Below are positions 34,854 to 49,800 of a stretch of DNA of 64,000 nt, piece after piece (within the stretch, counting starts at the first letter, position 1; each line of letters starts with the position of its first letter). The stretch is from Thunnus maccoyii (taxonomy: Eukaryota; Chordata; Actinopteri; Scombriformes; Scombridae): positions 20,761,001-20,825,000 of the forward strand of contig NC_056539.1 of the NCBI RefSeq assembly GCF_910596095.1, given 5' to 3'. A program made the translations under genes and the position numbers. Below the pieces are notes generated by a model. The model worked only from the letters and a program-made list of their open reading frames with translations, did not search any database and was not told where the DNA came from.

Positions 34854-37800
34854 TTATGTGTCTTTGTGGTACCTGTGAAAAAGACGAAATGAAACCAGTT
34901 GAGTGTGGCATAACAAAAGCTCCCGCTGAATACACATCTAACGACATTCAAGTGCTTAGTTACTGGCAGCAGGGCTACACCTTTTACAGGAATTGATGTG
35001 ACCTGCTTCTTTGAAACAGAAGAAAGCCAGTTACGCAACACCGCAAACACCAGATTAGAGGTGATATCAATCTAGATATTTTAAGATATATTAGATAAGT
35101 ATTACCTGCAAATATACATAACTACAACATGGCAACAGCAATGTATGCTTTTTGTAACATTCCTATTGAGATGGAAACACATCTGACAAATTAAGCAGTT
35201 TCTGTGCATGTTGTTCACTGCATTGTAGACAAGAGTATTAATGAAGCATCTTACTCCTCAAGCTGTAGCCATTTGCCTCAAATGATCATTACATCGTGTA
35301 AGTTATGCTTGAGGTGAATCAGATATGTTTGTTATTTTAGACCCTTGTGAAACTACAGGTCTGAAATCACTGGTTTGTTAAGAAAGGAGAATTATTGGAG
35401 AAAGAAGATTGTCAGTCTTATGTTTTTTTCCCAATCAGTTGTCTGAATTTATCTTTAATTCAGACAACTTTTAGATACTATATGAGCTGCCTGCTAAACC
35501 CATGAATCTCTTTGGTGGCTGCAGTTTTAGGGATGTTTTATGTAAGATTATGTTCATGAGAGAAAATAACCGAATGAAGAAAATACATCCATCAAGAGAA
35601 ACAGAGATACATAAGACTTCTTACCCGCTCTGTAAGGTGAACTCAGGCAGTGCACCTAAGGATGTCAACTGTTCCTCCAAGGCCACGATACGTAAACCGA
35701 TGTAGCCTGAAGACAGCAGCAGCAGCACAATCCTGTAATATGAAGAAAATATGATCAGTCACATTTATTGCCTTTTCATTACTTCTTTAAAATCAGACTA
35801 ACAAGTCATTTTAGTGCCAGGTGAACTGATTCCACTAACTGGAACTGCAATAAACAGCAATAAACAGTTCACTACCTTCACACTGTGGGCCAATTATATA
35901 AGCAGGCAGAAAAACAAGGCTTTAAAAGTGATACTCATGTTAACAAGTGAAAACAAAGTTTAAAGAGACTGTTGTGCATTTCTTTTATAAGCTATCAAAC
36001 ACCAGTTTACAAAAACATATAAAAAGGTTGGCAGGCTATGATCATCATGTAATGAGATTCTACAAGATCACCCGGTTTTTCTAACTACCAGGACAGGTTT
36101 CTGAGATTCTTCAACCTTTCCTTTAAGGAGTGTGACTTTGACAGTGAGAAGCAGATTTAGATTAACACACAGGAAGATAAAGCATCGGATTAAGGGAGAG
36201 GGGAGGGTGGGGGGAGAAGACAGAACAGACCAGAAAGGAAGCGCTACTTACAATATCAAGTAAATGAAGAGTAGGGTGTTGAGGGTGCTGGCCTCTCTCT
36301 GAACCAGCAGGGACTTGGCCTTCTCAGTCACATTCCAAACCCACGATCCACCTGAAGCAGGGAAAGGAAATGTGGGGATAGCATGAATATCAATGTCATA
36401 TTGGTAATTTGTGCCTTTGTTTTTTTCCCCCCAATGTGTTTTATTTGTCTATAGTTTCATGCATATTTTGTCAACATTTGAAGAGAGTGAGATGCAAAAT
36501 GAAGCTGAGAGAAAACAGAAAAATGATCTCAAAATTATGAAAACCATGATGATTAAAAAAAAGAAATGGTGGATTACTCTGCATTTTTACAAGCTTTCAA
36601 ACAGACATTTTCCAACTAACACTTTCTAAATTTGTATCTGTGTATGGATCATAAGACACTTTACACCGCAGGCCCCTAAAGTGCTTAAAATGAAAGTCAG
36701 TAGTCTACCAGGTGCTTTGCTAATTAAACTAGCCAATCACAGCCAGTTCTCCTTTGCTATTGACTTCTGTTAACTGCCGAACAACTGTGTGGGTGTGTGT
36801 TTTATTACCTGATACTGACAGTTCCTCAGAAGACGAACTATCACTCTGCTGCATGTGCGTGCTCCTGAAAGTGGAGTCATTTCCATTAGGCACTGCCTCT
36901 GAAGGAGGAATGAAGAGAGAGAGAGAGAGAGAGAGAAAAGAAATCAATGTTAGACTGCTATTAGACCTTGGACTCTATGTGTCAGTTGGCTGGAACAGAA
37001 CTGGGAAAAAGAGATAACAGCACCAAAACAACAACTGTCAACAGCTGATGATTAGGATTTCTTTCCGCTGAAATAAACATCCCAATAGAGGCTACAATAC
37101 ATCAAGAGTAACTTAAAATTTGAATTTCCTCTTAACATTTCTTTACCACGCATGATCATTCTAGGTACAGGTAATATTTTTATACTACTTGTATTACCTA
37201 GCATGTAAACATAAAGTAAAGGGACTGGTGTTGACCTCTCACCTCTGAGTGGTCTGTGCAGAGGCTGGTCCTGTAATAACTGTGACTCAGAGCCATCAAA
37301 CTGGTCAAAGCTGTCGTCCAGACTGGACTGACTGGAGTTCTGTCAAGACAAGAGACAAAGGAATACAGTCAGAAATTACTTACTAGATTTGAAGTTTTTG
37401 TTAACTTGTCCAAATAGCAGGTACATCTCATAACTCATCTATATGCACAATTCTGTGCTCCAAGATATCTAATAATTAGGGTATATGTGCTCCTATTAAA
37501 ATGTTAACGAAACACAGTTTTCACTTAGCAATATAGAAGAAGAAGACTCTTACCACAAGTTTGCTCTTGTCAAAGCTGTTCTCAGCTGAGGAGAAGACAG
37601 GGCTACTATTTGGGCTGGTGTCCTGTAACAGAAAGAAATATTTAGCTTGTATGTATCAAAAACTACACTTTTGCCTATTAGCTGATGATTCTATGTGTTT
37701 ATTAGGAAGTCAGTCAGACAACAGACACAGTGCATATCTGAGAACCTTTAACATTTGACCTGAACCACTCACCTCTAACTGAGGAGATACTGAACGCAGC

Positions 37801-40800
37801 AGTTGATAACATGATTCTCTGTTCCGCAACGACACAAACAGGTACTGAACAATAAGAGGGAATAGAAAAAAAAACAGAATATTAGCCACCATAAAATACA
37901 CGCAGTCAGTGATCAGATTATATGTACTGTAAGACAAAGTTCAATGTGGTCCAACAAGGCTCCCGATTGTATGGGCTTATCAAATATTTATTAAGATGGG
38001 GTTGTGTGGGGCTGGAGGGGAGAAACTGACCTTTTCTCCTTCTGTGGTCCGGATTGACAAGGCATTGGGTACGAGCAAAGCTGTGTTCTGCTTCTTCACT
38101 ATGCGGATGCAGGAAACTGGAATCACTACCTGCAAGAGCACACAGCCACACAGAAAATAGTTTATTTTTTCCAAGATTAAAATTATGACAAAAAAGTATT
38201 TATAATAAATAAAAAATACTGATGTCAACAAATTTAGGAATGGATGTTAAGATTTTAAAGTAAAAATCAAAGCCAAATGGAATGAGGACCAAGGCTGAGC
38301 TACCTTAGTGTCCTTGAGCAGAACTGAGGAGTAGAAACAGGCGTTGCTGTCAGTGATGTACAGCCGACCATGGTAGGGCACTTCCTTCTGCAGGGCACAG
38401 ATGTATGCTACAAAAGGAAGGGGAGAACACACACTTTTAGTTTTATACATTTCTTTAATTGATCAAGTCATTCTTTCTCTTTCATTTCTGTCTACCTACC
38501 GTGTATTAAGTCTTCACTCTCGGGAATGTCTGGAAACAACTTGTGGAATGTCTTGTTGTGCTTTATGAAACTCTAGAAGAGAGAAGAGAAAATTGCACAT
38601 AGAAATATAAATCAAGAAACAGGACACTTCAAATGATAAGTAGACAGTACTGGACTGTGTTGGCTCGAGAGCACAAATGAGTGAGTAGTTTGAGGCCACA
38701 TAAACATTCACTTAAGACAAAAATCAATAGTATGGTGTACTGAAAATATCAAAAATGTTTGTTCTTACACCTGAAGAGACCATTTTATTTCCTCAAATAC
38801 CTAAATTAAAGTTAAGGTGGACTTACGCTTTGTGTGCCAGTGCCCTCCGTCCTCTCAAAACCTTTGCTGTCAACCTCAAAGGTCTGTGACCTGCAGAAAC
38901 AGAAAAGGAAGTCTGTGGTTTCAGTGTCTGTGAGAAAATACAACTGGACTGCAAACTGCAACACTATACTGTGTATGTATTTTCAAACCTACTACGACTG
39001 TTAGAAATAGGCAGAGCTTCAATAACATGAGAAAACGAGTTATGTTGCTGTTTAAAAGTAAACAACGCACCAGCCAGCGGTCAAAAATGTAGTTTCCTGA
39101 CATATATGTACTTATGTCGACAACAGAAGTACACATTATTTAACTTGAAAGCATCAAATGACTTAGATACCTAATCCTTAAAAAGCAATAAAGATGGCAT
39201 CACTGCAGAGTCTAAAGTTAATCAAAGGTGATTTTAACCTAAAATGTAAGTGGTGGCTGTTTTCTCATATTTGCATCACAGAGTAGCTTAAGTAACATGG
39301 GAGAGTGTGTTCACACTGACCAATCTATCTTTTTTCCCTACTTCACTAAAGATTGGTTAGATTATGGCTAAAAGTGGTTTGGTGATCACTCTGCCATGTA
39401 GGCAGCAGAAGAGAGAAAAAAATTCTCTTCACACTAATAAAAATCACTAATCTATTTCAAACATCTGAATCATGTGAGAGGACAGTCAGTCTACAACTGC
39501 GGTGCAGTCATGAGTGTTTCACGACTTAACAACAGCTGACAGCTGGTTCAGGTCTTGTGATGCATGTTCAGAATAGCTGCGAGTCTCCTCTACATCAAAT
39601 GTTTCATTTTACGCATTTCTAGACTGTGGAATATTTTTTTATTCCATCTATTAAAACTTTTAAACAGTCTGCAGGTTTCATCAGATTTTAGATTTAAAAT
39701 GGAACAGTTTTACAACCTGAAATATATGTGAAACTCATATAATCTCTCAGCAGGTATAGATCTGTGTAATTGAGCTGATAGTCACAGGGAAACGGCTTAT
39801 CAAGAAATATTTTAGATATTTTGAGGCCTTTTCCACATCCTGCAGACATCTTGTGACTTGTGAAAGACTTGTGAGTCTTACCTGATGGCTACTTGTCTGG
39901 TGAGGGTTTTTTGCTGTTGCTGGATCTCGAGCTCGGCAGCCTCCAGGCTCAAGGCTTTCCTGGTCTCCAGCTTCTTGATGCTGCCATTGCTTAAACTGCT
40001 CCTGCTTTTCTTCACTTTGGCTGGCAGCCCGCCACCACTGCTCTCTACTGGGTAGTTGCTGGACATCGGAAAAGAAGCAGGACTTTAGCAACATGCAAAA
40101 AAACAGAATCACTTTCATGCGCATACACAATAAGCACGTAGAAATGAGTTTTGAGTTCTTGCAAAGAGATTAACTTGATACACGGACCCAAGACACCTAC
40201 TGATAAAGCTCGTCAACCTCTGCACATTCAAAAATAGCACGACTCTACAGCAGAAATTTCACAGTAAGATCACAGATGATTCATAGAGAAAGGCTACTGA
40301 TCAGAAGATTAAAATAAAACCAGAAGACGTCAACATCAACCAATTTCTCCCACATCTTTAAGCGTCTCTGCAAAGACGCCTGTCACTATCTCCTGTATTC
40401 TGCTGAGTGTTATCATCTAGCACCACAGAACAACCAGAGACAGACTGATAGCTCAAGTTCTCTGCATTTTAGCAGCACATATCAGACTTCACATCGACCA
40501 TCGGTCGCTTCGAGTTCAAAATCACCATATTAGGTCTTATTCATTGATGAAATCGCTCCATTTCTACGAAAAGTCACGGCTATGTTGTGAATGGATTGAC
40601 ATTTCACAGACAAAAAGGCTTATCTTTATGATGTGTTGGACAAGGTTGTTCTTTTCCAGATCAGAACGCTATATTGATAGCAGTTGCGTCAGAGCTCTGA
40701 CTGCGGCTGTATAATTACACCTACTAGCCTGTTTACGAGCTGAGCGACGTAGGCTCATATTCTAAAACTGACAAGCCTCTCTGAGTATGCCCTTTCAATA

Positions 40801-43800
40801 GACTGTAAAAGACAAACATTAAAAGGAAAGGTTGCAGGATTTACTACAGCCAGAGAACAAATGTGCCACAAATTCAATAAAAGAGACTAAATCATAACAC
40901 AAGACAAAACTTAGTGTCAGAGTAAATCCCCAGTGAAAAAAAATCCCGAAACAAACAACAACAAAAAAAACCCAAACAACCTTGACTTATCACAGCTGCT
41001 TAAAAAACAACAACAACAAAAACCACCTTACCTGGTAAATTTAAATCTCTTTGATGAACGAAAACTCATATACCTACTGACAGTAGGCATTTCCTTTTCT
41101 TAAAAGAAAAAAAAAAAATCCAAACGCTTTATTCTCTAGAAGTTATATTCACTGGCCTCACTCCATCAATGCTGGGAAGTTAAAAAAAAAACAAAAAAAA
41201 ACCCCCACCAAAATAATAAAACACTAACCCTAACCCAAAAACAAGTTTTATAGTCCCCTTAATGTTCTAAATGTGTGGTACAAAATGAGTTTTTGTGGTA
41301 GTTAAGCTACGGTTCTGTACCACATCCTGCCAGAAAAAACTGTTGCTGTGTTGTTATATGAATGTGCTGGCAAAGAGGAAGCCACTTTGTGCCGAGAATG
41401 GTGTGACACTCCGTAGTGGGTGACGTCAAACTCAACCACTCCCCCAGATTCAAACAGGCATGAAAGAGTCGAGCGTACACAATCTCTCCTCATGCACATG
41501 CGCACACACACACACAAAAAGCAAAACACAGGCAGTAACATGTTGAAGAAAAAAAAAAAAGGCCCATCCCTTAAAATCTTCCACTGACAAACATTATCCA
41601 ATATCAAAATCCTTTCTTGTTGGGATTTGTTCTGGGAGGTGAGGAAGGTGCAGAGACTTTTTAAAAAAAAACAGCTCTGTTTTGTGAGACGGACATTAAA
41701 ATACTTGTGAGGTGCTCAGACTGGCCCATCTGGCCTGATCTAGGAGTGGTGCGTTTGCTATGTCTCCCTTGAGGCAATGAATCTAATCAAGGAGGTAGAG
41801 GAACAACATAAAGACTCTCCCTTAATCTCACTCAAAATGTTAGAAACTATGTTGAAGTAAAATATTTGAAAAAAACTGGCTGCACAATATTTAAGTAAAT
41901 AATATTTTTAGTGCATCCTTAAGATTCCTGATGGAATCTTAAGGATTACTACTCTACTTTATTTGAACCTGTCAGTAACCCTTGACTCATATTTGGACTA
42001 TTTCTCTTTCGTGTCACCTGAGTAATTGGGGTAAAGGTCAGAAGGAAAAAGAAAAACGTGAACTGCGGCTTCAGCTCAATGTCTACTCTGTCATTAGGCT
42101 TGACTGCATTACCCGAGTGAAGCGAAAGTTAAAAGGTGGCGGGTTAATTTCAGCTGTAGCTTGTTGCTTTCTTTACTCCAGACACTTCAGCAGGTATCCA
42201 ACCATAATACAGACATCCTGTTATATTCTTAGATATAAACACTTAGGATATGAAAGTATCCAAAAGCAGCTAGTTATGTTTGGATAAACCAGCTACTGAG
42301 ACTTATATTAAGACTAACACTGTGACAACAATCCCAGAATCATCACTAAATCATTGACTAAGTGTCTGCCTGTGCTCACCTGACCTATTTCCACTTGCCA
42401 GGGTGTTACAGTAACACGGCAATAGAGGCAATATTCAAAGGCTATTAAATGTTTGAATTTCCCAACAACTTCCGCTCTGTACTTACGACTAACCGTAACC
42501 ATTAACAAGATCCAGCTGATAGAATTTCCTGTAACACTCAGGAAGCCACTAGCGCCTATCTGTTGTTTGAGTAGAGCATTATCTATATTTACAAGAACAC
42601 TGTATGGAAAAAAACTATAACTTCAGGTTTAGGGTGGTTGTTTCTCCACAGATGCTTATCTTGTGCTCCAACACTGTTTTGAGCATAGAAAACTGCATTC
42701 CTTGGTGATGCTGTCACTGAAAGGTAATGGTATTATTCAGATGACAATTATCTGAACCCTCGTAAGCATGTCTCTGCAGTTTAGGTCAATACACACAAAT
42801 AGTCTGGCACTCAGACATCTGATGTACTATATATAGTGTTCCAGGAAATATTGCCATTGTAACTATACTGTCAGGTTAAAAAGTACTGTTTAGAAACAGG
42901 AACAGCCCTGACAAAAATAAAAGTAATAATGAAATTGAAAATGCAATGATATAAAAATCTGTTATCTACTAGTGAAACATTCACATATATTTGCCATATG
43001 TTTACATGCCAAGCTTATAAAGATTGTGTCAATGGATTAAAGAGAGTCTAACAGCCTATAAAAATGTTCAAGGCCAAAGCCATCAAGAGTGGACATGCGC
43101 ATGGCAGTAGCCAGTTTAAAAAAGTAGAGTCACCAAAAGGTAACAACATAGGAAAAACATCACAATCAAATGACCTATGTGCTACATCAATCTGCTGTTT
43201 CTTGATGACCGCATTCACATATACAACATTAGAGGTGGCCTATATAAAATGAGTAAGCAATGGGCAGGCAGAGGCCTTGAGCTCTGACCTACTTCCTTGT
43301 TGAAGCACCATCTCATACTACCTGGCCCAGTCAATGCTGGTTCTAGTTTGGGGCCAAGGATAGGCATATCAAATTATCTGCAGCGGTGGATTAACATGGA
43401 CATGCATGAGGTAATAGGGGCATGTTTATCTGGACTCACTCCAGAGTGGAGGATAACGAGCACAAACAAGAACATCGCATGATGTGGCATGTTCTGTGAA
43501 ATATACATAACGGACATACACATTACAGTTGATGTATTTTTTTTAATCTGCATTTGTTCTGGTTGACCAAACAAAATCACTTCATCACAGAATCTTGATG
43601 GTCATTAGCTCAGATCTGTGACCACTGCTATGCCAGCACGTTTTCCTGGACTCACAAAGTAATCTTTGAGAAAACAACAAATCAACTGAACTTTTTGCAG
43701 ACCCAGGGGCTGTTGATCACAAAAAAAACTAATCTAATTTGAAGCACAGATATGAGACTGAATTGGACATGACATGTCTGGCATTGCCTTGGCTTTAAAA

Positions 43801-46800
43801 AAAAAAAACAAAAAACAAAAAACTTAGCCTTTCAAGATTCTTTCCCACAGGCTGGTGGAAGAAAACATGCAGCCAGCCCTAATTTTAAAATACAGGGAAA
43901 ACACAGACAACCAATGGGCCAACATTTACTCAAATATTAATCAAGTCAGCCCTGCCTTATCTGAGACACAGTTTGAGAAGCAATGGCCGATACAAGTAAC
44001 TAGATACATTTTCTTGCCTCACCTTCCCAGATCCTCAGAGCAATAAGAATCAGCCACAGCACCCTGGCGGTTCAACAAGCTTTTCCCTTTCTCCATGACT
44101 GACCAAGTTTTCCCTTCACCTTTTCCACAAAAGCTCTACAAAGCTTGTAGCCACCGTTTCTAGAGACAGCCAAATGACAGAGAATGGCAGTCGCACCTTT
44201 TGCACTTAGACCCCAGGCAGTGACTGCCAAATGTAATGGGTGCAAAGGTCTTTTTTACTGCAACAGTTTAAAACACGCAAGAACTGAACATGAGCATAGT
44301 ACCTGAAATATAAAGTGAGAGAGACAAAAACAAAGGCAGGGGCGAAAAGAAAGGGAAGTAGCAAAGAAAAGAATGGTTGGGTTTCAAGCTCAAAATGCCC
44401 TCCTGAGTTTTGTCTTTTCTGATGCAGTCTCAGCCTGTGTTGTTGTGGAAAAAGGTTAACAATTATTAACAGTAGGAGGTAGATGGTGGAAATGTGGGGG
44501 GTGAGAGACATGTTGCTAGGTTATTCTCAGTTTAAAAAGCCCTTACAACATACAACATTCAATGGCCTATTCTCATTAACAACAAGGAGATGGCTTTAAA
44601 AGCTGCCAATACAATGTGCTTGACAATAGTAAGCCCATACCCTTTGTGGAGGGTGTAAAAGGGGCCATAGCACACAAGAATTTTTGTATTTGAATGGGGG
44701 AGAAAAGGAGAAAATCTCAGGAGCTGCAACAACAATAATAATAAAAAAAAGTAATAAAAAAATCTAGTAAACTGTAAATGTAGCAGACCCTTGTTTCATT
44801 CACAAATCTCAGCTGAGAGCCACTGTTCATCATTAGGCTATTCCTACACCTCTGACATCACCCTCCAAGAAACGCAATCAGATAGATGAAGTCCAGCTGC
44901 ACTTAGTCACCACATATCATTCCTTACCTCTCTTGTCTAACCACCACCTGCCACCGTAACCACTTGGGGCTGGGCAAGAGAAATGCTGTCGGACGGCTGT
45001 GTTATAAATAGTGCCATAATCAAAAATGGCATAGGTTTGATCCTCGCTTCAGGCATGTGGCCTCTCAAGGTGCTTGAGCGCAACAATGAACTTCCTGATC
45101 ACCAACAGACTAGTTGTGTTACGGAACGTAGTTGATCCATATATACCCCCCCCCGCCCCCCCCCCCCCTCGGTTTGACACGCATCTAAACTGTGGTTTAA
45201 TTGCAAAATTTAATTTTAAATTTTAATTTAATAATTGCAAAGTAAACAAACTTCTGTAGCTACAATTCATGGACAGACAGTGTGTTGCTAACATGGATTT
45301 TGAAAAGCAACAACCAAACCAGCATTTAACGGGTCCAAAGTGACATTTTCAGGTACGTTTACATGCTGTTTAATGTGCTCCAGCTGAGCAGCTAATTAGC
45401 TATGTAGCTGCTAACTGACATTAGCGGTACACTGTTCCTTAAATCCAGTATTCAGTTCTCACATCTCTTATCCTGACTGCACAGGGTCATTTCCTTAACC
45501 TCTTCTGAGATGATGTTAAGATTTCACAACATATAGATCAACAGGAACGCTGTATTTCTACCATTTACCTCACGACTGTCGCAATAAAAGATAAAATAGT
45601 TGCCACCGTGAAATGGGTTTATCTATTACGCCAACTGGACTTCCTAGATCAAATTTCAGTTTTAACTTGGGGCTGTTTTTTGGTCAGAACCCTCGCTTAG
45701 TTGCCTGTGTAGCAACATAGGTTACTCTTTATGGCCTGGCCAGCTAAATAAATACGGAATATAATGTGATCATTCTGTATATCTGCATCATAATGCCTGC
45801 CAGGTGAACTAAAGGTGATATATTTCATCACTTATTTACCTCATACAATAAATTACAACATACAATGCTTGTGTACATACTGTACTTTATGAGCTTTTCT
45901 GAGCAGTAATTCTTCCTCGTGTTTGTCGATCTTCATTTTATCAACAGTTAGGACTTGCACAATACTTATGACTTCACGCTATCACAATAGCCACATTCAT
46001 CTTTGTTCTAAAAATAACTCATATTATATTATGTGCAAAAATGTTAGCTGATAATTTGATGAAATATGTAGGGCATTTTTGTGGCACTGTAGACGTGGTG
46101 GTGACAGTAAACTGAGTTGTTGCTGTTGGGGGTGACAGTCTAAACATTTAGACATGCGTATGCTGCTGATACTCTCCCTAGTATTATGTCAAACAGGGTA
46201 GAATATTGTTTTTTCTACTCAATGACCTACAATTCATTTTATCTACGCTAAACTTATAAACAATAACAAGATGGCTTAATGTATGCAAATTCACTGGAAA
46301 GGAGCTTTGACTGAGGCAAAGGCTAACTCTCTAGCCCTGGACATTCCAACCAGCAAAAGAAGTCCTCTGGGTATAGAGTTATGATGCTTTCATTTGCCGT
46401 CTTGGGTGAGACAGATGATCCCAAAGGTCCTGCTGCAGACGTCAGCAGGGCTGCAGTGCTAGTGCCCTTAGACAAAAATGCTTCTGTAAGAAATGCTTAC
46501 GTCTAAGCTACAGCCAACATTACTACCATGACAAAATGAGTCCCAGGCTCACATGTGAGGCTGAGAAAAGTTTAATTCGCATGAAATCTCTGAGAATTTG
46601 CGGGACCAAATAGTGTGAGAGCACCATCTCCTGGATAGCCGTGGATAATTTTTCTACATGTGAACTGCTGATTCTCTATCAACCAATCAAAACTAGTTAA
46701 TTTCAAAGCAAAACAACCACGTGTTGTAGCGGTGCTTTATTGAGCAAAATGGGACTGTTTGGATGTTGAAGTTTTTGCAAAACAAACCAGTCCAGTAACT

Positions 46801-49800
46801 TCAACAAAACCACATATTACAACCACTTTATGATAACTAAGTAACAAATAAATCATTTTCAAATTGAAAAAATTAAAGGCAACCCAAAATATTATTTTGG
46901 GATGGACTGAAAGTGATTATGTGTCTGCTTGTACAGTATGCAAGTGTGCACGCGTGTGAGCTTCAATAGAGCAGTCAGGAGGGGCAGGGAATCGAGCCAG
47001 TGGTCATGGCCAAAAAAAAAACAAAAAAAAAAAACACACAGCCTCAGGCGCTCTGCCAGGGCTCAGTCTGCAGGAAAACTGTGCGTGTGTGTGTGCCAAG
47101 TGGAACACAGAGTGTGTCTGTGTGCATGTGTCACAGAGTGAGCATGCGTGTGTTTAAGTGGGAAGTCATGTGGCCCTGCGCACGCAGCATCTCCCTCCAC
47201 TTCCTCTGTGCTAACTGGGCACAGAGACAGAGAAGGTCTTTCTTCAAGGCGTCTCAGAGTACTCTCAGTGACCAGGCATGTGAGCAAGGGGGATTGTGTG
47301 GTGCGGTGGTGGTGGTGGCTGGAAAATCCCACCTGATTTTCAAATCAAACGGTAGGCCACTCTACTGTATACAAGGGTGGCTGGGATTTAATCTTCAGTA
47401 AAATTTTGTTGATCTCAGCTTGATATCCGAAACTATTTCATGTGCCAAAGCTATTTCCAAATGAATGGCAGTTTCACTAATACTACTGAAAATCTGGTAC
47501 AATCCAGTTTACGGCTGAAAAACTTTTACCCATCTTAACTTTCTAGATGATCTTATATACCATATAGCAGAGAGAGATTCATCCATGTACCATTGAGGGC
47601 AAAGTGTATACAGATCTACAGGACTAAAGCAGGCTCACCTGCTGCATCACCTGTCCTTGAGTACTTCTGATCCCATAGTTAATCTGGTTAGGTTACACAT
47701 CACAAATTTGATTAGATAAGGTGATGATTTTTTTCTTCATAGTGTTTTACATCAGAATTTCTATCATACCAAACATTATTTGGGTGTTAAAAGCTGAGCG
47801 AAACACTGACATGTTTTTTTAGATAAGCACGCATAAGGACTCGTGTCTAAAATGAGCCTGAGCCATGACATTTACCTACATCTGGTGGAATTCACCAGGC
47901 TACTGCGAGTACCAGAAGGTGAAAGAGGAAAGGAGAATATAGCCTTTTTTCTTAACTCTGTTACAAGAGCAGAGTGGTCATTAGCACTAGCCTGACAGAG
48001 GCAACACATAGCTTCGACTGTGACCAGCTGGTTAGTATGAAACCCTTAATTTAAGCGATAAAAGTCCTGCAGATGTGGTTTTCATCCTCTAACTTTGGCT
48101 TTTCCTCTACGCCTGCAGCACATCTCATAATTTAGACTTACACAATCTTCACTACCCACAGCAGGCAGCTAAGCTCTTTCCTGGGAGCATCTTCCTGGAG
48201 CCAACAGGACGCCTGAAAGGCTGCCCCACCCAGCCTATTCCAGGATCCTCCAACTCTGCAAGCTTTGCAGTAATACCAGATTCTTCCCTATTACAACAAG
48301 GCATTTCAAATTCTTGTGACTGTGTGCACTGCAAACCTGCATGCAAAGCAAATTATAATGAGCTAGCAAGTAGCTGTTCCGTTTTAGAGGCATGAAGTGT
48401 ATTAGTTTGCTACTTTCAACTACTTTGTTACTCTTCAACACAATATTTATATTTCTTGGCATTTTCACTTTCATTAGGTATATTTAGGCTGCATACACAG
48501 AGAGGAGTAGAGAGACTATTAGAAGAGAGGAGAGGGAATGACTATTGTTGGATGTTGCATTTACACCATCAGAGCCTGACACTGCCACAACACTCTCATA
48601 TATGTATGTGCCTGTGTTGTGGAAACAGATAATCACCCCACATACCATACTACAGACACACCATCACTGTGCTGATAACCAGGAGGCAAAGTCTGATTGG
48701 CACAGGGCTCGTGCACTCCAGCAAATGGCTATCTATGGGGAGGAAAGTGAAAGACAAAGCTCAGAGGATGAGGAGTCCTAACAGTGAGATACCAGGAGCG
48801 TTTATATAACACCATGTACCACCTGTGGTCGACTCATGGGGGCTAAAAATAGACTTTTCTGAGAAAACATAGACTTGCTCTCCCCATGGGTGACATGTGT
48901 ATGTGTGTTTCCCTGGGGTGGGGGGAGAAACAAAATATATGTCTGCATGTTTGAGGAAGTGTGTGAGTGAATGTGGTATATACGCATAAATGCGTCTCTG
49001 CTCTAGATCTCAATAGGACTGGACTGTCTGTGAACAACAAATGGTGAGGCCAATCTGACCCACTTAGGCCAGTGGATGAAGTCATGAAGTCATGAAGTCA
49101 TGATTTCTGAGCAGCAGGCATAAGAGATTAAGAGCCGACCAGATCTGGACTAGCTTTTCCTTTAGGCCACTCTACCTCATGTGCTGCTGTTTGTTTACGC
49201 TGCCTGGAATAGATTAGCCAGCTACTAGACACAAACAACAAACACAATACAACATGTTGTAGGGAAAATGTGGATCAACTTTTATGTTGTTTTTGTTCTT
49301 GGAAATGTGCTCAATGAGAAAAGAAACAAAAGATTACAAGTGAAATCCCCTGCAGCTGTGTGTTAACATCCTCCAGTACAAGTTCTTAACCGGAAGCCAA
49401 ATATGAAAGCACAGCATTTTGACTTGACAATTCTCACCCATAGACATACTCCCCACATACCTGGCCAGCAGCCTGTTTTCAAAAGAGCGAAAAACATCCT
49501 GTGATGCTGCTGGACACCTCGCCAGTGATGTTCCTTTGATAACGAACAGCTGAATACATGACTAAGCAAACGACGACGAATATTGAGCGTAATGTTAATA
49601 CGTGTAATCTACACACGTAGATTACACATCATCTCTAGTATGGGTTGTGCTAATGTAGCTAACGTGATGCTCCCAACAGCCACTGTTTACAACTGCCGAG
49701 TGTATTTGTAACTCGGAGGCCAACAATTACTCTGTTTACTGTTTTATTTCAATGTCAGTGACTGTAAATGATTGTGACACAGTAAATTAGCTGGAAATAA

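Noticed and set aside
47000-47401. 133-codon open frame in the GRAMD2-like first intron
   Set aside because: Starts in a poly-A run and crosses TG-rich DNA; no domain.
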